From NCBI RefSeq assembly GCF_051262515.1, contig NZ_JBIMER010000013.1, forward strand, positions 1 to 64,000: a stretch of DNA of 64,000 bases. Reading direction: 5' to 3'. Below are positions 26,255-34,932 of this stretch, piece after piece. This DNA comes from Arthrobacter_N sp051262515 (GTDB lineage Bacteria > Actinomycetota > Actinomycetes > Actinomycetales > Micrococcaceae). The position numbers and the translations under genes are program-made. The notes beneath the pieces were generated by a model. It saw nothing but the letters and a program-made list of their open reading frames with translations. It was not told where the DNA came from and made no database searches. How positions within the stretch are numbered: position 1 is the first letter of the stretch; each line of letters starts with the position of its first letter.

Positions 26255-26344
26255 GGGGCTGTCGTCGCCGCCGGCATCGTCCTAGGCTGTGACTGAACGG
26301 AACACCGCTGGGCGACCAGTCCGGCCGGCCACGAGGAGGAACCC

Positions 26345-26608
26345 ATGAGCGACGCATTCGACGACACCGTCTTCGACGAGCGTGCCGACGACGACCTGAA
26401 CGGACCGGAGGACGGACGCGACGGCCAGCCCTACGAGGGATCCTCCGACGCCCCCGAATCCATGGATGGGGTCGACCCCCTGCACAAGCACAACTACCTG
26501 CTCGACGACGACCTCGAAACCGCGGCGGACCTCGACGACGAGGACGCCGAGGAGGAATGGGACGACGAGGAGCCGCGCGGGGAACGGGCGGACGCGGACG
26601 CCGAGTAG
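26345..26608 (+). CDS. Small, very acidic protein of unknown function
   Basis: 87 residues, more than a third Asp or Glu, with almost no hydrophobic core apart from the central HKHNYLLDDDLETAADL. Likely disordered in solution. GAGGAGG five bases before ATG 26345 is a very strong Shine-Dalgarno, which argues for real, high expression. Similar short acidic proteins occur in Arthrobacter relatives; possibly the DUF5709 group, but I am not sure. No function can be given. Confidence 0.65.
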   Translation: MSDAFDDTVFDERADDDLNGPEDGRDGQPYEGSSDAPESMDGVDPLHKHNYLLDDDLETAADLDDEDAEEEWDDEEPRGERADADAE

Positions 26609-26671
26609 TCCGGGGGCACTAGGATGAATTAGCGTAAGCGCCCCTCACAGCGTCCAGCGCAAGGAGTCCTG

Positions 26672-27607
26672 ATGGTCAACCCGGTGCACCTGCGCACCCT
26701 CCTCGAGGTCATACAGCAGGGTTCCTTCGCCTCCGCGGCCGCGCGGCTGGGATACACGGCCTCCGCGGTGTCCCAGCAGATGTCGGCACTCGAGCGCGAC
26801 GCGGGCGTCTCGCTGTTCCGTCGTTCCGCGCGCGCGATCGAACCGACGGACGCCGCCACGACGATGGCCCGACACGCGAAAAAGGTCCTCACGGACATCG
26901 ACGCCCTCCTCGCCGCAAGCCACACCGCCGGGGCCGGCCAGGACGGGGCGGGCGTCCGCGAACTGCGCCTCGGCATCTTCCCCTCCCTGGCCACATTCGC
27001 CCTGCCCAAGCTCCTCGGGTCACCCGACTGGCAGTCCCTGGGCATCAGCCTCCGCGTCAGCGTCGGCGAACCGCACCAGACGATCCAAGGTCTCCATGCG
27101 GGCGGGGAGCTGGACTTGGCGCTGGTGTTCCAAGTGGGACAGGCGGGTCTTGCGTGGCCCAACACCATCGACCGCCAGTGGATCGGGGACGACAACTTCC
27201 GGGTGGTCCTCCCCCGCTCGTGGCGGATCGCGGACGGGTCCGAGGTCACCGCCGAGCAGCTGGCGCACATGCCGTGGATCATGCACCACCCCGGGACGTC
27301 GGACGCGACCGTCATCTCCCGGCTGTTCGCCTCCTGCGACCTGCATCCGCGGGTGGTGGCCTACTGCGACGACTTCAACGCCTCGCTGCAGCTCGCCGCC
27401 GCCGGCCTTGGCGCGGCCCTGGTGCCTGACCTCGCCATGCAGGACCGGCCCGACGGCGTCGTGGTGGTCGACGTGCCCGAGATCCGGCTCGCGCGCAGCA
27501 TCTTCGCGCTCCAGCTCAATGACCGGCGCAGCGCGCAGGTCGACGTGTTCATGGACCGTCTGGCCGCCGAGCTGCGGCGGATCAGCATCGGTCCCCGCCT
27601 GCGCTAG
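26672..27607 (+). CDS. LysR family transcriptional regulator
   Basis: 311 aa. The N-terminal LysR winged helix is complete (LRTLLEVIQQGSFASAAARLGYTASAVSQQM by position 4-34), followed by a periplasmic-binding-like effector domain (LRLGIFPSLATFALPKLL). AAGGAG precedes ATG 26672. No divergent target gene adjoins it: the acidic-protein gene is upstream in the same direction and the SH3 gene is convergent. Target and effector are unknown. Confidence 0.87.
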   Translation: MVNPVHLRTLLEVIQQGSFASAAARLGYTASAVSQQMSALERDAGVSLFRRSARAIEPTDAATTMARHAKKVLTDIDALLAASHTAGAGQDGAGVRELRLGIFPSLATFALPKLLGSPDWQSLGISLRVSVGEPHQTIQGLHAGGELDLALVFQVGQAGLAWPNTIDRQWIGDDNFRVVLPRSWRIADGSEVTAEQLAHMPWIMHHPGTSDATVISRLFASCDLHPRVVAYCDDFNASLQLAAAGLGAALVPDLAMQDRPDGVVVVDVPEIRLARSIFALQLNDRRSAQVDVFMDRLAAELRRISIGPRLR

Positions 27608-27609
27608 GG

Positions 27610-28806
27610 CTACCGCGCGACGAACGTGTCCACGTGGATGTGGTCGTAGTGCAGCGTGGTCGCGTTCCAGCCCCTCGGGCTCAGGTGCCGGCCCCACCCA
27701 CCCATGGAATACGGGCCCCACTGCCGGTCCTGGCTCAACCAGATCCTGTCGCGCCAGATGATGTAGTCGATGGCCAGCGCCTTCTGGTTCCGGATCATGT
27801 AGTCCACGATCCTGTTGCCGTTGTCGATGCCGGATGCCGCGCTCCAGTTCGTGATCATGAGGTCCGCGCCCAGCCCGAGCCGGTGTCCCACCGACCCCTC
27901 CCGCACGGTCCCGACGGACGAGTATGCGGTCGGGAAGTTGCGCTTCACGGCGCCCAGCATGCGGCTGGTCACCGGCTGGAGGTGCGGCGGCGCCTTGGTG
28001 GCGAGGTTCGTCAGCAGCGTGCCCTTGACCCAGCCGGTCCCCCTCGAGGACTTGACCCTGGACCAGCCGTTCCGGGACTCAATCAGCGGCATCATCTCCC
28101 CGGCCGGGAGTACCCCCAGGCTGCGGTGGCCCGTGGACGGACCAGTCCTGATGTTGGACCGGTACATCGTCCACCGGTGGGACGACGACGGATAGATGGT
28201 GGCTCCGGTGTAGCGGGTGACGGACTTCGACAGCCCTCCCGTGCGGACCCAACCCGTGCCGCTGGGCGCGCGGACCTCGCTCCAGGTGCCCGAAGTCCGC
28301 AACACGGTGACCTTGGTTCCCCGGGAGTGTGCCATGAGGCGCTTCGACGAGTACGCGGGCCGCGTATATAGGGCCTGCGAGCCGGAGAACCAGCGGGTGG
28401 ACGAGGCGCTCGGGGCCGGCGCGGGCGCTGAAGACGACGACACGACGGCCCGCAGGTAGGCGGAGCTGGACCAGCCCGTCTTGCCCCCGTACATGACCTC
28501 CCACCACGTCCCCGCGGTCCGGCCCGTCCGGGCGACGACGGTTCCCCGCGGTATCAGCGCCAGCGACGCGTACTGCGTTCCGGCACGCTGCCGCAGGTGC
28601 AGGTTGGCCGTGGTCCGCGCCGACTTCGTGGCGACCGCGGCCGGCAGGGGCTGCGCGGCGGCGAGGACGGGCTGCGCAAGCACGATGGCGGCGGCGGGCG
28701 CCTGGCGGTGCTGGGTCCCGGCGGCCGGGAGCGCGGAACCGGAGACGACGACGCCCAGTGCGAGCCCGACGGCCAAGCCGCGGAGCCCAAGGTGTTTCCA
28801 AGCCAT
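27610..28806 (-). CDS. Secreted SH3-repeat cell-wall protein
   Basis: 398 aa. N-terminal signal peptide (LGLRGLAVGLALGVVVSGSAL, about residues 7-27, likely cut near AAG). Three SH3b-type repeats follow, around 65-115, 138-190 and 210-265, each ending in GTGWV or KTGWS. The C-terminal about 110 residues match the actinobacterial ARB_07466-like/D-Ala-D-Ala peptidase-like domain (LGLGADLMITNW, IDYIIWRDRIWLS, HYDHIHVD), with possible zinc-type His/Asp. Probably binds and perhaps trims peptidoglycan. Stop is 2 bp from the convergent LysR stop. Confidence 0.8.
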   Translation of the reverse strand: MAWKHLGLRGLAVGLALGVVVSGSALPAAGTQHRQAPAAAIVLAQPVLAAAQPLPAAVATKSARTTANLHLRQRAGTQYASLALIPRGTVVARTGRTAGTWWEVMYGGKTGWSSSAYLRAVVSSSSAPAPAPSASSTRWFSGSQALYTRPAYSSKRLMAHSRGTKVTVLRTSGTWSEVRAPSGTGWVRTGGLSKSVTRYTGATIYPSSSHRWTMYRSNIRTGPSTGHRSLGVLPAGEMMPLIESRNGWSRVKSSRGTGWVKGTLLTNLATKAPPHLQPVTSRMLGAVKRNFPTAYSSVGTVREGSVGHRLGLGADLMITNWSAASGIDNGNRIVDYMIRNQKALAIDYIIWRDRIWLSQDRQWGPYSMGGWGRHLSPRGWNATTLHYDHIHVDTFVAR

Positions 28807-28960
28807 TATTCAGATCCCCCGATGCGAAAGAGACTCCGGCTGGCATGGGCCGGACCCGCTACCTGCGCGGGCCGGGAGCCGCCGCCGAACTCAAGGTACG
28901 CAGACTCTATACCCGCGTCCGGGCGTCCGGCGGGTTTCGTCGCCTACGTTTGCGTAACGC

Positions 28961-29785
28961 CTACCGCTGCGAGCGCAGCGCCTCCTCGACCCGGTCCGCG
29001 GCCGCCCGGAGCGCGGGCAGCAGTTCCATGGCCGCCTCCAGCGGAGAGGCCGCGCCCGCGGCGCCGGACAGGACACCCATGGAGACGTTCAGCGCCGCCG
29101 CGACCGTCCCGTCCGGAGCGAAGACCGGCACCGCGAGGGACCGAAGCCCCAACTCGAGTTCCTGGTCGACGAGGCACCAGCCCCGTTCGCGGACCGCGGC
29201 CAGCTCCGCGCGCAGGAGCACCGGATCCGTCACCGTGTTGGGCGTCAGCGCGTCCAGGGGTCCCGTCGCCAGGGCCCGCTCCAGCGCGCCGGGTTCCAGA
29301 TACGCCAGGAGGACGCGCCCCATCGACGTCGCGTAGGCGGGAAACCGGGTGCCGACGGCGATGCCGACGCGCATGATCCGGCGCGTGTGCACCCGGGCGA
29401 TGTAGACGACGTCGGTTCCGTCCAGCACGGAGGCCGACGCCGACTGGTTGAGCTCGGCGGAGAGCTCCTCCAGCACGGGCTCGATCAGCTGCGGCAGCGA
29501 ATGGCTGGAGAGGTAGGCGTAGCCCAACTGCAGGACCTGCGCCGTGAGCTCGAAGCGCTTGCCGTCCGTGCGCACGTAGCCCAGGTCCGCAAGGGTCAGC
29601 AGGAACCGGCGCGCGGTCGCGCGCGAGAGTCCCGTCAGCTTGGCGACCTCGGTCAGGGTCATGGAGTGGTGCTCGGCGTCGAAGGCCCTGATGACGTCCA
29701 GCCCCCGCGCGAGGGACTGGACGAACTTGCCGGCGGCGGCGCCGTCGGCCGGGACGCCTGGCGAGCCGTCGCCGTCGTACTCCAT
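28961..29785 (-). CDS. pcaR: IclR family regulator, PcaR/PobR-like
   Basis: 274 aa. IclR winged helix (LARGLDVIRAFDAEHHSMTLTEVAKLTGLSRATARRFLLTL, residues 27-67 approximately) and an effector domain with the family motif YATSMGRVLLAYL. It is the last gene of pcaF-pcaI-pcaJ-regulator, 51 bp after pcaJ. IclR-type PcaR and PobR proteins control beta-ketoadipate genes in Pseudomonas, Corynebacterium and Rhodococcus. Two GTTCAT-n5-GCAC boxes upstream of pcaF fit such a regulator. The symbol is given by context and family, not by a specific residue test. Confidence 0.78.
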   Translation of the reverse strand: MEYDGDGSPGVPADGAAAGKFVQSLARGLDVIRAFDAEHHSMTLTEVAKLTGLSRATARRFLLTLADLGYVRTDGKRFELTAQVLQLGYAYLSSHSLPQLIEPVLEELSAELNQSASASVLDGTDVVYIARVHTRRIMRVGIAVGTRFPAYATSMGRVLLAYLEPGALERALATGPLDALTPNTVTDPVLLRAELAAVRERGWCLVDQELELGLRSLAVPVFAPDGTVAAALNVSMGVLSGAAGAASPLEAAMELLPALRAAADRVEEALRSQR

Positions 29786-29836
29786 GAGGTCCCTTCCCGT
29801 GGTGCGCGGCCGGTGGGCCGCGCACTACATCCTAGG

Positions 29837-30502
29837 TCAGCGCGACGAGGCCTTCTTCACGGGGACCGGCAGCCGCTCGGCCAGTTCCTCGAACGTGGTG
29901 CCGTGGACCGAGCGGACCGTGACGCCGTCTTCGCCGATGAGGAAGACCGCGGACTCGGTGTAGATGCGCGAGACGCATCCGAGGCCGGTCGCCGGGTACG
30001 TGAGCGCCTCGACGATCTTGGACTCGCCGCCCTTGGTGAACAGGCTCATCATGACCCACGTGGCCTTGGCGCCGATGGCCAGGTCCATGGCTCCGCCGAC
30101 GGCCGGGATGGCGTCCGGCGCGCCCGTGTGCCAGTTGGCCAGGTCGCCCTCCCGGGACACCTGGAACGCGCCCAGGACGCAGACGTCCAGGTGGCCGCCG
30201 CGCATCATCGCGAACGAGTCGGCGTGGTGGAAGTAGGACGCCCCGGGCAGCTCGGTGACCGGGATCTTGCCGGCGTTGATGAGGTCCCCGTCGACGTCGT
30301 CGCCCGTGGCGACCGGGCCCATGCCCAGCATGCCGTTCTCGGTGTGCAGGGTGACGCCCTGTTCCGCGGTGAGGAAGTTGGAGACGTTGGTCGGCTGGCC
30401 GATGCCGAGGTTCACGAAGGCGCCCCCGGGGATGTCGGCGGCGACGATCCGCGCCAGCTCGTCGCGGGTCAGTGCTGCCTCGGTGGAGGTGAATTCGCTC
30501 AT
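29837..30502 (-). CDS. pcaJ: 3-oxoadipate CoA-transferase subunit B
   Basis: 221-residue beta subunit of the family I CoA transferase that activates 3-oxoadipate with succinyl-CoA. The catalytic glutamate lies in HTENGMLGMGP (SENG-type motif) and the glycine loop is VNLGIGQPTNV. AGGAG precedes ATG 30502. Its ATG overlaps the TAA of pcaI by one base (TAATG), so the subunits are coupled, as expected for a 1:1 complex. Followed by the IclR gene. Confidence 0.92.
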   Translation of the reverse strand: MSEFTSTEAALTRDELARIVAADIPGGAFVNLGIGQPTNVSNFLTAEQGVTLHTENGMLGMGPVATGDDVDGDLINAGKIPVTELPGASYFHHADSFAMMRGGHLDVCVLGAFQVSREGDLANWHTGAPDAIPAVGGAMDLAIGAKATWVMMSLFTKGGESKIVEALTYPATGLGCVSRIYTESAVFLIGEDGVTVRSVHGTTFEELAERLPVPVKKASSR

Positions 30503-31173
30503 TATTTCTCTCCTGGGATGGCTACGACGGTGTCCACGTAAATGCCGGGCGTGACGACGTTCTCGGGGTCGATCGCGCCGGTTTCGACGACCTCGTCCAC
30601 CTGGACGATGGCCTGCTTCGCGGCGGCGGCCATGATCGGACCGAAATTGCGGGCGGTCTTGCGGTAGGTCAGGTTGCCCAGGCCGTCGGAGCGCAGCGCC
30701 TTGATCAGCGCGACGTCCCCGCGGATCGGCGACTCCAGGACGTAGCCCTTGCCGTCGATGACGCGGGTTTCCTTGCCCTCGGCCAGCATGGTCCCGTAGC
30801 CGGTCGGCGTGAAGAAGCCGCCGATTCCGGCCCCCGCGGCGCGGATGCGCTCGGCGAGGTTGCCCTGCGGGACCAGTTCCAGCTCGATCTCCCCGGCGCG
30901 GTAGGCCGTGTCGAAGTGCCAGGAATCGGACTGCCGCGGGAACGAGCAGATGATCTTCCCGACGCGGCGTTCCTTGATCAACAGGGCCAGCCCGGCGTCG
31001 GCCTGTCCGGCGTTGTTGTTGACGACGGTCAGGCCGCTCGCGCCGCAGTCCAGCAGCGCGTCGATGAGTTCCATCGGCTGGCCGGCGTTGCCGAACCCGC
31101 CGATCAGTACGGTTGCCCCGTCGTGGATGCCGGCAACGGCGTCCGCGGCGGAAGTGGCGATGCGTGGTGCCAT
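30502..31173 (-). CDS. pcaI: 3-oxoadipate CoA-transferase subunit A
   Basis: 223-residue alpha subunit. The CoA-binding motif GATVLIGGFGNAGQP is near residues 18-32, and NNNAGQ and RAAGAGIGGFFTPTGYGT are typical of PcaI/ScoA-type subunits. GGAG precedes ATG 31173; the open frame further upstream is not coding. It lies 38 bp downstream of pcaF. Family members acting on acetoacetate look similar, but the pcaF partner and the pca context favour 3-oxoadipate. Confidence 0.91.
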   Translation of the reverse strand: MAPRIATSAADAVAGIHDGATVLIGGFGNAGQPMELIDALLDCGASGLTVVNNNAGQADAGLALLIKERRVGKIICSFPRQSDSWHFDTAYRAGEIELELVPQGNLAERIRAAGAGIGGFFTPTGYGTMLAEGKETRVIDGKGYVLESPIRGDVALIKALRSDGLGNLTYRKTARNFGPIMAAAAKQAIVQVDEVVETGAIDPENVVTPGIYVDTVVAIPGEK

Positions 31174-31211
31174 GGGTGGCTCCTGCTTCCTAGTGTGTGG
31201 TTCGGGTGGGA

Positions 31212-32423
31212 TCAGCGGTTGGATGCGGTGTTTTCGAGGACGACGGCGAGGCCCTGTCCGACGCCGATGCACAGGCTGGCGACGCCGTAGCGGGCGCCGG
31301 ACTGCTGCAGGCGGCGGGCCAGCGTCCCGAGCACGCGCAGGCCGGAGGCGCCGAGTGGGTGGCCGATGGCGATCGCGCCTCCCCAGGTGTTGACGATGGC
31401 CTCGTCGATGTCCCACTGCCTGATGCAGGCGAGGGACTGGGCGGCAAACGCCTCGTTGAGTTCGACCGCGGCGACGTCGCCCCAGCCGATTCCGGCGCGC
31501 TTGAGCGCGAGGTTCGCAGCCTCGACGGGAGCCTCCCCGAAGTACTGCGGCTCGTTCGCGGCGGCCCCGCGGCCGGCGATGCGGGCGAGGGGCTCCAGAC
31601 CGAGCAGGCCGGACGCCTTCTCGGAACCCAGCCACGCGGCGGAGGCTCCGTCGCTCATGGGGGACGCGTTGCCGGCGGTGACGGTGGCGTGCTCGCCGGT
31701 GCGGAAGACCGTGCGCAGGCCGCCGAGGGTCTCGGCGGTGGAGTCGGCGCGGACCGTCTCGTCGCGGGCGAGCTCGATGCCGCGCTTGGAGTTCGGCGGC
31801 ACCGGGACCACGAGGTCCGCGTACTTGCCTTCGCCCCAGGCCTTGGCGGCCAACTGGTGGGAGTTGGCGGCGAACCCGTCCTGCTCCTCGCGGGAGATGC
31901 CGTGCTTCTCCCGCAACTGCTCCGTGGCCTCACCGAGGGAGACCGTCCATTCGGCGGGCATCTGCGGGTTCACGAGGCGCCAGCCGAGCGTCGTGTTGGC
32001 CAGTTCGAGGTTGCTCATGGGGAAGGGGCGCTCGGTCTTGGGCAGGACCCACGGCGCGCGGCTCATGGACTCGACGCCGCCGATGAGCATCAGGTCGGCC
32101 TCGCCGACCTCGATCTGCCGGGAGGCCATCATGGCGGCGTCCAGCGAGGAACCGCAGAGGCGGTTGACCGTGGTCCCCGGGAGCGACGTTGGGAGTCCGG
32201 CGAGCAGCGTGGCCATGCGGGCCACGTTGCGGTTCTCCTCGCCGGCGCCGTTCGCGTTGCCGAACACCACCTCGTCGATCGTTCCGGCGTCGAGGCCGGG
32301 CGCGCGCTTCACGATTTCGCGGACCACGTGGGCCGCGAGGTCGTCCGGGCGGTGGCCGGCGAGCGATCCGCCGATCTTTCCGAAGGGCGTGCGTACGGCG
32401 TCGTACACATAGGCCTGCTGCAT
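31212..32423 (-). CDS. pcaF: 3-oxoadipyl-CoA thiolase
   Basis: 403-residue thiolase that cleaves 3-oxoadipyl-CoA to succinyl-CoA and acetyl-CoA, the last step of the pathway. Nucleophile Cys90 is in NRLCGSSLDA, the catalytic His in GGAIAIGHPLGASG and the second Cys in SLCIGVGQG. The start IYDAVRTPFG-like sequence (YVYDAVRTPFGKIGG) is PcaF-like. ATG 32423 with GGAGAAGTTC upstream was chosen over an in-frame codon 33 bp earlier. First gene of the pcaFIJ-IclR operon. Confidence 0.93.
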   Translation of the reverse strand: MQQAYVYDAVRTPFGKIGGSLAGHRPDDLAAHVVREIVKRAPGLDAGTIDEVVFGNANGAGEENRNVARMATLLAGLPTSLPGTTVNRLCGSSLDAAMMASRQIEVGEADLMLIGGVESMSRAPWVLPKTERPFPMSNLELANTTLGWRLVNPQMPAEWTVSLGEATEQLREKHGISREEQDGFAANSHQLAAKAWGEGKYADLVVPVPPNSKRGIELARDETVRADSTAETLGGLRTVFRTGEHATVTAGNASPMSDGASAAWLGSEKASGLLGLEPLARIAGRGAAANEPQYFGEAPVEAANLALKRAGIGWGDVAAVELNEAFAAQSLACIRQWDIDEAIVNTWGGAIAIGHPLGASGLRVLGTLARRLQQSGARYGVASLCIGVGQGLAVVLENTASNR

Positions 32424-32450
32424 GAACTTCTCCTGCTCCGTGGCGTAAAA

Positions 32451-32484
32451 GTGCACTATATGAACTTCTGTGCGTCCAATGAAC
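32451..32484 (-). promoter_or_regulatory. pcaF promoter with two tandem PcaR-like boxes
   Basis: On the minus strand GTTCATTGGACGCAC (32484-32470) and GTTCATATAGTGCAC (32465-32451) are direct repeats of GTTCAT-n5-GCAC, 19 bp apart. A -10 TATAGT is at 32460-32455 and a weak -35 TTCATT lies in the first box. The Pseudomonas PcaR box as I recall it is GTTCGATAATCGCAC, matching 10 and 9 of 15 positions. Confidence 0.55.
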
Positions 32485-32523
32485 TTTACCAGCGCGGTCC
32501 GGAGGCGACAAGGGCCCTTCCGG

Positions 32524-32586
32524 CATCCGTGTCGGGATACATGCGGGAATGGGCGCGGCTTTCCTACATGTATCCCGACACGGATG
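32524..32586. repeat. Perfect 20-bp-arm inverted repeat between divergent pcaF and hydrolase genes
   Basis: Arm CATCCGTGTCGGGATACATG at 32524-32543 is repeated exactly, inverted, at 32567-32586 with a 23-bp spacer. Each arm contains TGT-n6-ACA. A chance perfect 20-bp match is very unlikely. Position between two divergent starts suggests twin operators, one for each promoter, but a recombination or mobile-element remnant is not excluded. Confidence 0.8.
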
Positions 32587-32647
32587 GGGGCTGGCGGGCA
32601 GGGTGTTCGGGTAGCGTCGAAAGCAGCATCCGTAGATGGAGGAACAA

Positions 32648-33691
32648 GTGGCAGAACACGTCATCGCGGCGGCCGGCGACGGACTCGGCGTCATCACGCT
32701 GAACCGGCCGGAGAAGATCAACGCGCTCACCCGCGAGATGGTCGCCGACATCGACGCGGCCTTCGAGGCGTGGCGGGCGGATCCGGCGATCGGGATCGTG
32801 GTCCTCCGCGGGGCCGGCGAGCGCGGATTCTGCGCAGGCGGCGACATCAAGGGCTTCTACGAATCGATCCGGTCCAACCGCCACCAGGACTTCCTCGACT
32901 TCCTGTCCGAGGAGTTCGAGGTGGACCGCAAGATCGCCACCTACCCCAAGCCGGTGGTCGCCCTGATGGACGGCCTGTGCATGGGCGGCGGGGTGGGCCT
33001 CGCCGGCCACGCCGCGGTCCGGATCGTGACGCCGCGCTCGAGGATCGGCATGCCGGAAACCCGCATCGGCTACTCCCCCGACGTCGGCGGCACCCACCTC
33101 CTCGGCCGGGCGCCCGGCCGCCTCGGGGAGCACTTCGGACTGACCGCCGCCGAGATGGGCGCCGGCGACGCCATCCTGGCCGGCTTCGCCGACTTCTGCG
33201 TCGCCGTGGACACGCTCGACGACGTCGTGGCCACCCTCCCGGACCTCGCGGGGCTCTCCGCGGCGGACGTCGGGGCCGCGCTCGAGGTGCTCCACGCCTC
33301 GCCGGCGCCCGCCGCCACCTTGGCCATCGCAGCGGACCGGCCGTGGATCGACGCGGCGTATGCGGCCGAGACGGTGGACGCGATCCTGGACCGCCTCGAC
33401 GAGCTCCCCCATGCCGGCGCCGCCCGGGCCGCCGCCTCCATCAGGGCAAACTCCCCGCTCGCCACGGAGGCCGCGCTTCAGGCGATCCGCGCCGCCCGCG
33501 CCGATGACCACCTGGAAGAGGCCATGCGGCGCGAGCACCGGGTCGCCGCCTACCTGATGGCCCACCCGGACCTGCCGGAGGGCATCCGTGCGCAGGTCAT
33601 CGACAAGGACCGCAATCCCGCCTGGTCGCCGGAGACCGCGGCCGGGGTCGACACCGCTGCGGTCGCCGCCATCATGCCGCACCCGGCGTAG
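32648..33691 (+). CDS. 3-hydroxyisobutyryl-CoA hydrolase-like (enoyl-CoA hydratase superfamily)
   Basis: 347 aa, the length of the ECH_2 (HIBCH) branch. Crotonase oxyanion-hole motifs are ERGFCAGGDIKGFYES and CMGGGVGLAGHAAVR; the HIBCH active-site segment MPETRIGYSPDVGGT carries both the Glu and the Asp expected for thioester hydrolysis. Probably hydrolyses 3-hydroxyisobutyryl- or a related 3-hydroxyacyl-CoA (valine catabolism, or acyl-CoA salvage here). GTG 32648 with GGAGG five bases upstream is preferred to ATG 32636, which has no Shine-Dalgarno. Followed by an IclR gene 9 bp downstream. Confidence 0.82.
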   Translation: MAEHVIAAAGDGLGVITLNRPEKINALTREMVADIDAAFEAWRADPAIGIVVLRGAGERGFCAGGDIKGFYESIRSNRHQDFLDFLSEEFEVDRKIATYPKPVVALMDGLCMGGGVGLAGHAAVRIVTPRSRIGMPETRIGYSPDVGGTHLLGRAPGRLGEHFGLTAAEMGAGDAILAGFADFCVAVDTLDDVVATLPDLAGLSAADVGAALEVLHASPAPAATLAIAADRPWIDAAYAAETVDAILDRLDELPHAGAARAAASIRANSPLATEAALQAIRAARADDHLEEAMRREHRVAAYLMAHPDLPEGIRAQVIDKDRNPAWSPETAAGVDTAAVAAIMPHPA

Positions 33692-33700
33692 GCCCCGGCC

Positions 33701-34450
33701 GTGGCCAACTCCCCGTCCGGAGACGCGATGTTGGACCGGCTGGTCCGCATCCTCGACGCGTTCGGCCCGGACCTGCGGTCGCTGACCGTCGGCGCACTGG
33801 CCCGCCGGGCGAACGTTCCCCGCGCCACCGCCTATCGGCTGGTCGAGGACCTGGTCGCGCACGGGCTCCTGGCCCGCGGCGCGAACGGCGAGATCCGGCT
33901 CGGCGTGAGGTTGTGGGAAATCGCCAACCGCTCCTCGGCCACCCGCGACCTGCGGCAGGTGGCCCTGCCGTTCATGGAGGACGTCAACCAACTGGTCCGC
34001 CAGAACACGCAGCTGGCCGTGCTCCACGAGGACGAGGTGCTCATCGTCGAACGCCTGTCCCGGCCGGATTCCGTGGTCAACCAGGCACACGTCGCCGGGC
34101 GCATGCCGGTCCACCTCACGTCGATGGGGATGGCGTTGCTGGCCTTCTCGTCGGGGCCAGTGCTGGAGGGGTACCTCGAACGGCATGCAGCGGCGGTCGC
34201 CGAGCGGCACGCGGACATCCGTCGCGAGCTCGCGCACATCAGGCTCCGGGGTTACGCGACCTTCGACGGCTTCATCGACGAGGAAACAACCGGCGCGGCC
34301 GTCCCGATCCTGGACGCGAGGGGACGGGCGGCGGCGGCGTTGGCCATCGTGGTTCCACGTGGTTCGGACCAGCTCCCGGCGGCGGTCATGGCCTTGCGGA
34401 CGGCGGCCCGGGGCATTGCGCGCGGACTCGACGCGGGTGCCGAAAAGTAA
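33701..34450 (+). CDS. IclR family transcriptional regulator
   Basis: 249 aa. Winged helix at about 10-60 (MLDRLVRILDAFG and LARRANVPRATAYRLVEDLV) and IclR effector domain (VAGRMPVHLTSMGMALLAFSSGPVLEGYL). GTG 33701 lies 9 bp after the hydrolase stop, so the two are cotranscribed. It is a different subgroup from the PcaR-like protein at 28961. It could bind the 20-bp inverted repeat upstream of its operon (inference). Confidence 0.84.
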   Translation: MANSPSGDAMLDRLVRILDAFGPDLRSLTVGALARRANVPRATAYRLVEDLVAHGLLARGANGEIRLGVRLWEIANRSSATRDLRQVALPFMEDVNQLVRQNTQLAVLHEDEVLIVERLSRPDSVVNQAHVAGRMPVHLTSMGMALLAFSSGPVLEGYLERHAAAVAERHADIRRELAHIRLRGYATFDGFIDEETTGAAVPILDARGRAAAALAIVVPRGSDQLPAAVMALRTAARGIARGLDAGAEK

Positions 34451-34499
34451 AGACGGGATGTGCGCTGGTCACACTTTGCGGCGAAATGCCCCACGCTCT

Positions 34500-34884
34500 G
34501 GGGGTCTGGCGGCAACATGCTGTTCGACGGCGAGGACATCACCTCGGCGCCGGAGAAACGAATGATCGAATTGCGCGGGTCCCCCGATTGGCATGGCTCC
34601 GAAGGATCCGACCTCCAAGCTGAATCCGATGTCGCTGATCGGGTTCCAAGTGCGCGAGACCCTGCGCGCCAACGGGCTGCCGCCCGGTCACGTACCTGTT
34701 CATCACCCACGACCTCGCCGTGGTGCGGCAGATAGCGGACCACGTGTGCGTGATGGAGAAGGGCAAGCTGGTGGAGGTCGGGACCACGGACGACGTCTTC
34801 GACAATCCACAAACGTCCTACACGCGGGCGCTTCTGGACGCCATCCCGGGCGCAGGGCTGATGCTGCCCCCTGCGGTCGCCTAA
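34500..34884 (+). pseudogene. Remnant of an oligopeptide ABC transporter ATPase (OppF/DppF type)
   Basis: Three pieces of one family appear in shifting frames: NMLFDGEDITSAPEKRMIEL (34515-34575), then DPTSKLNPMSLIGFQVRETL (Q-loop region, about 34605-34665), then YLFITHDLAVVRQIADHVCV with VEVGTTDDVFDNPQTSYTRALLDAIP (34694-34850), ending at TAA 34884. The Walker A, the signature LSGGQ and Walker B are gone, so it cannot hydrolyse ATP. Frameshifts and an internal deletion between the second and third pieces are needed to explain it. No permease genes of that family remain nearby. Confidence 0.8.
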
Positions 34885-34891
34885 GGCCGTT

Positions 34892-34925
34892 GCCGGCCCC
34901 GGGAGCCGCGGCTCCCGGGGCCGGC
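34892..34925. terminator. Very strong GC hairpin, probable bidirectional terminator
   Basis: 16-bp perfect arms GCCGGCCCCGGGAGCC (34892-34907) and GGCTCCCGGGGCCGGC (34910-34925). It lies between the decayed ATPase and the stop of the convergent ABC operon at 34933. There is no T-run, but such stems end transcripts in high-GC actinobacteria. Confidence 0.65.
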
Positions 34926-34932
34926 CGCGTCC

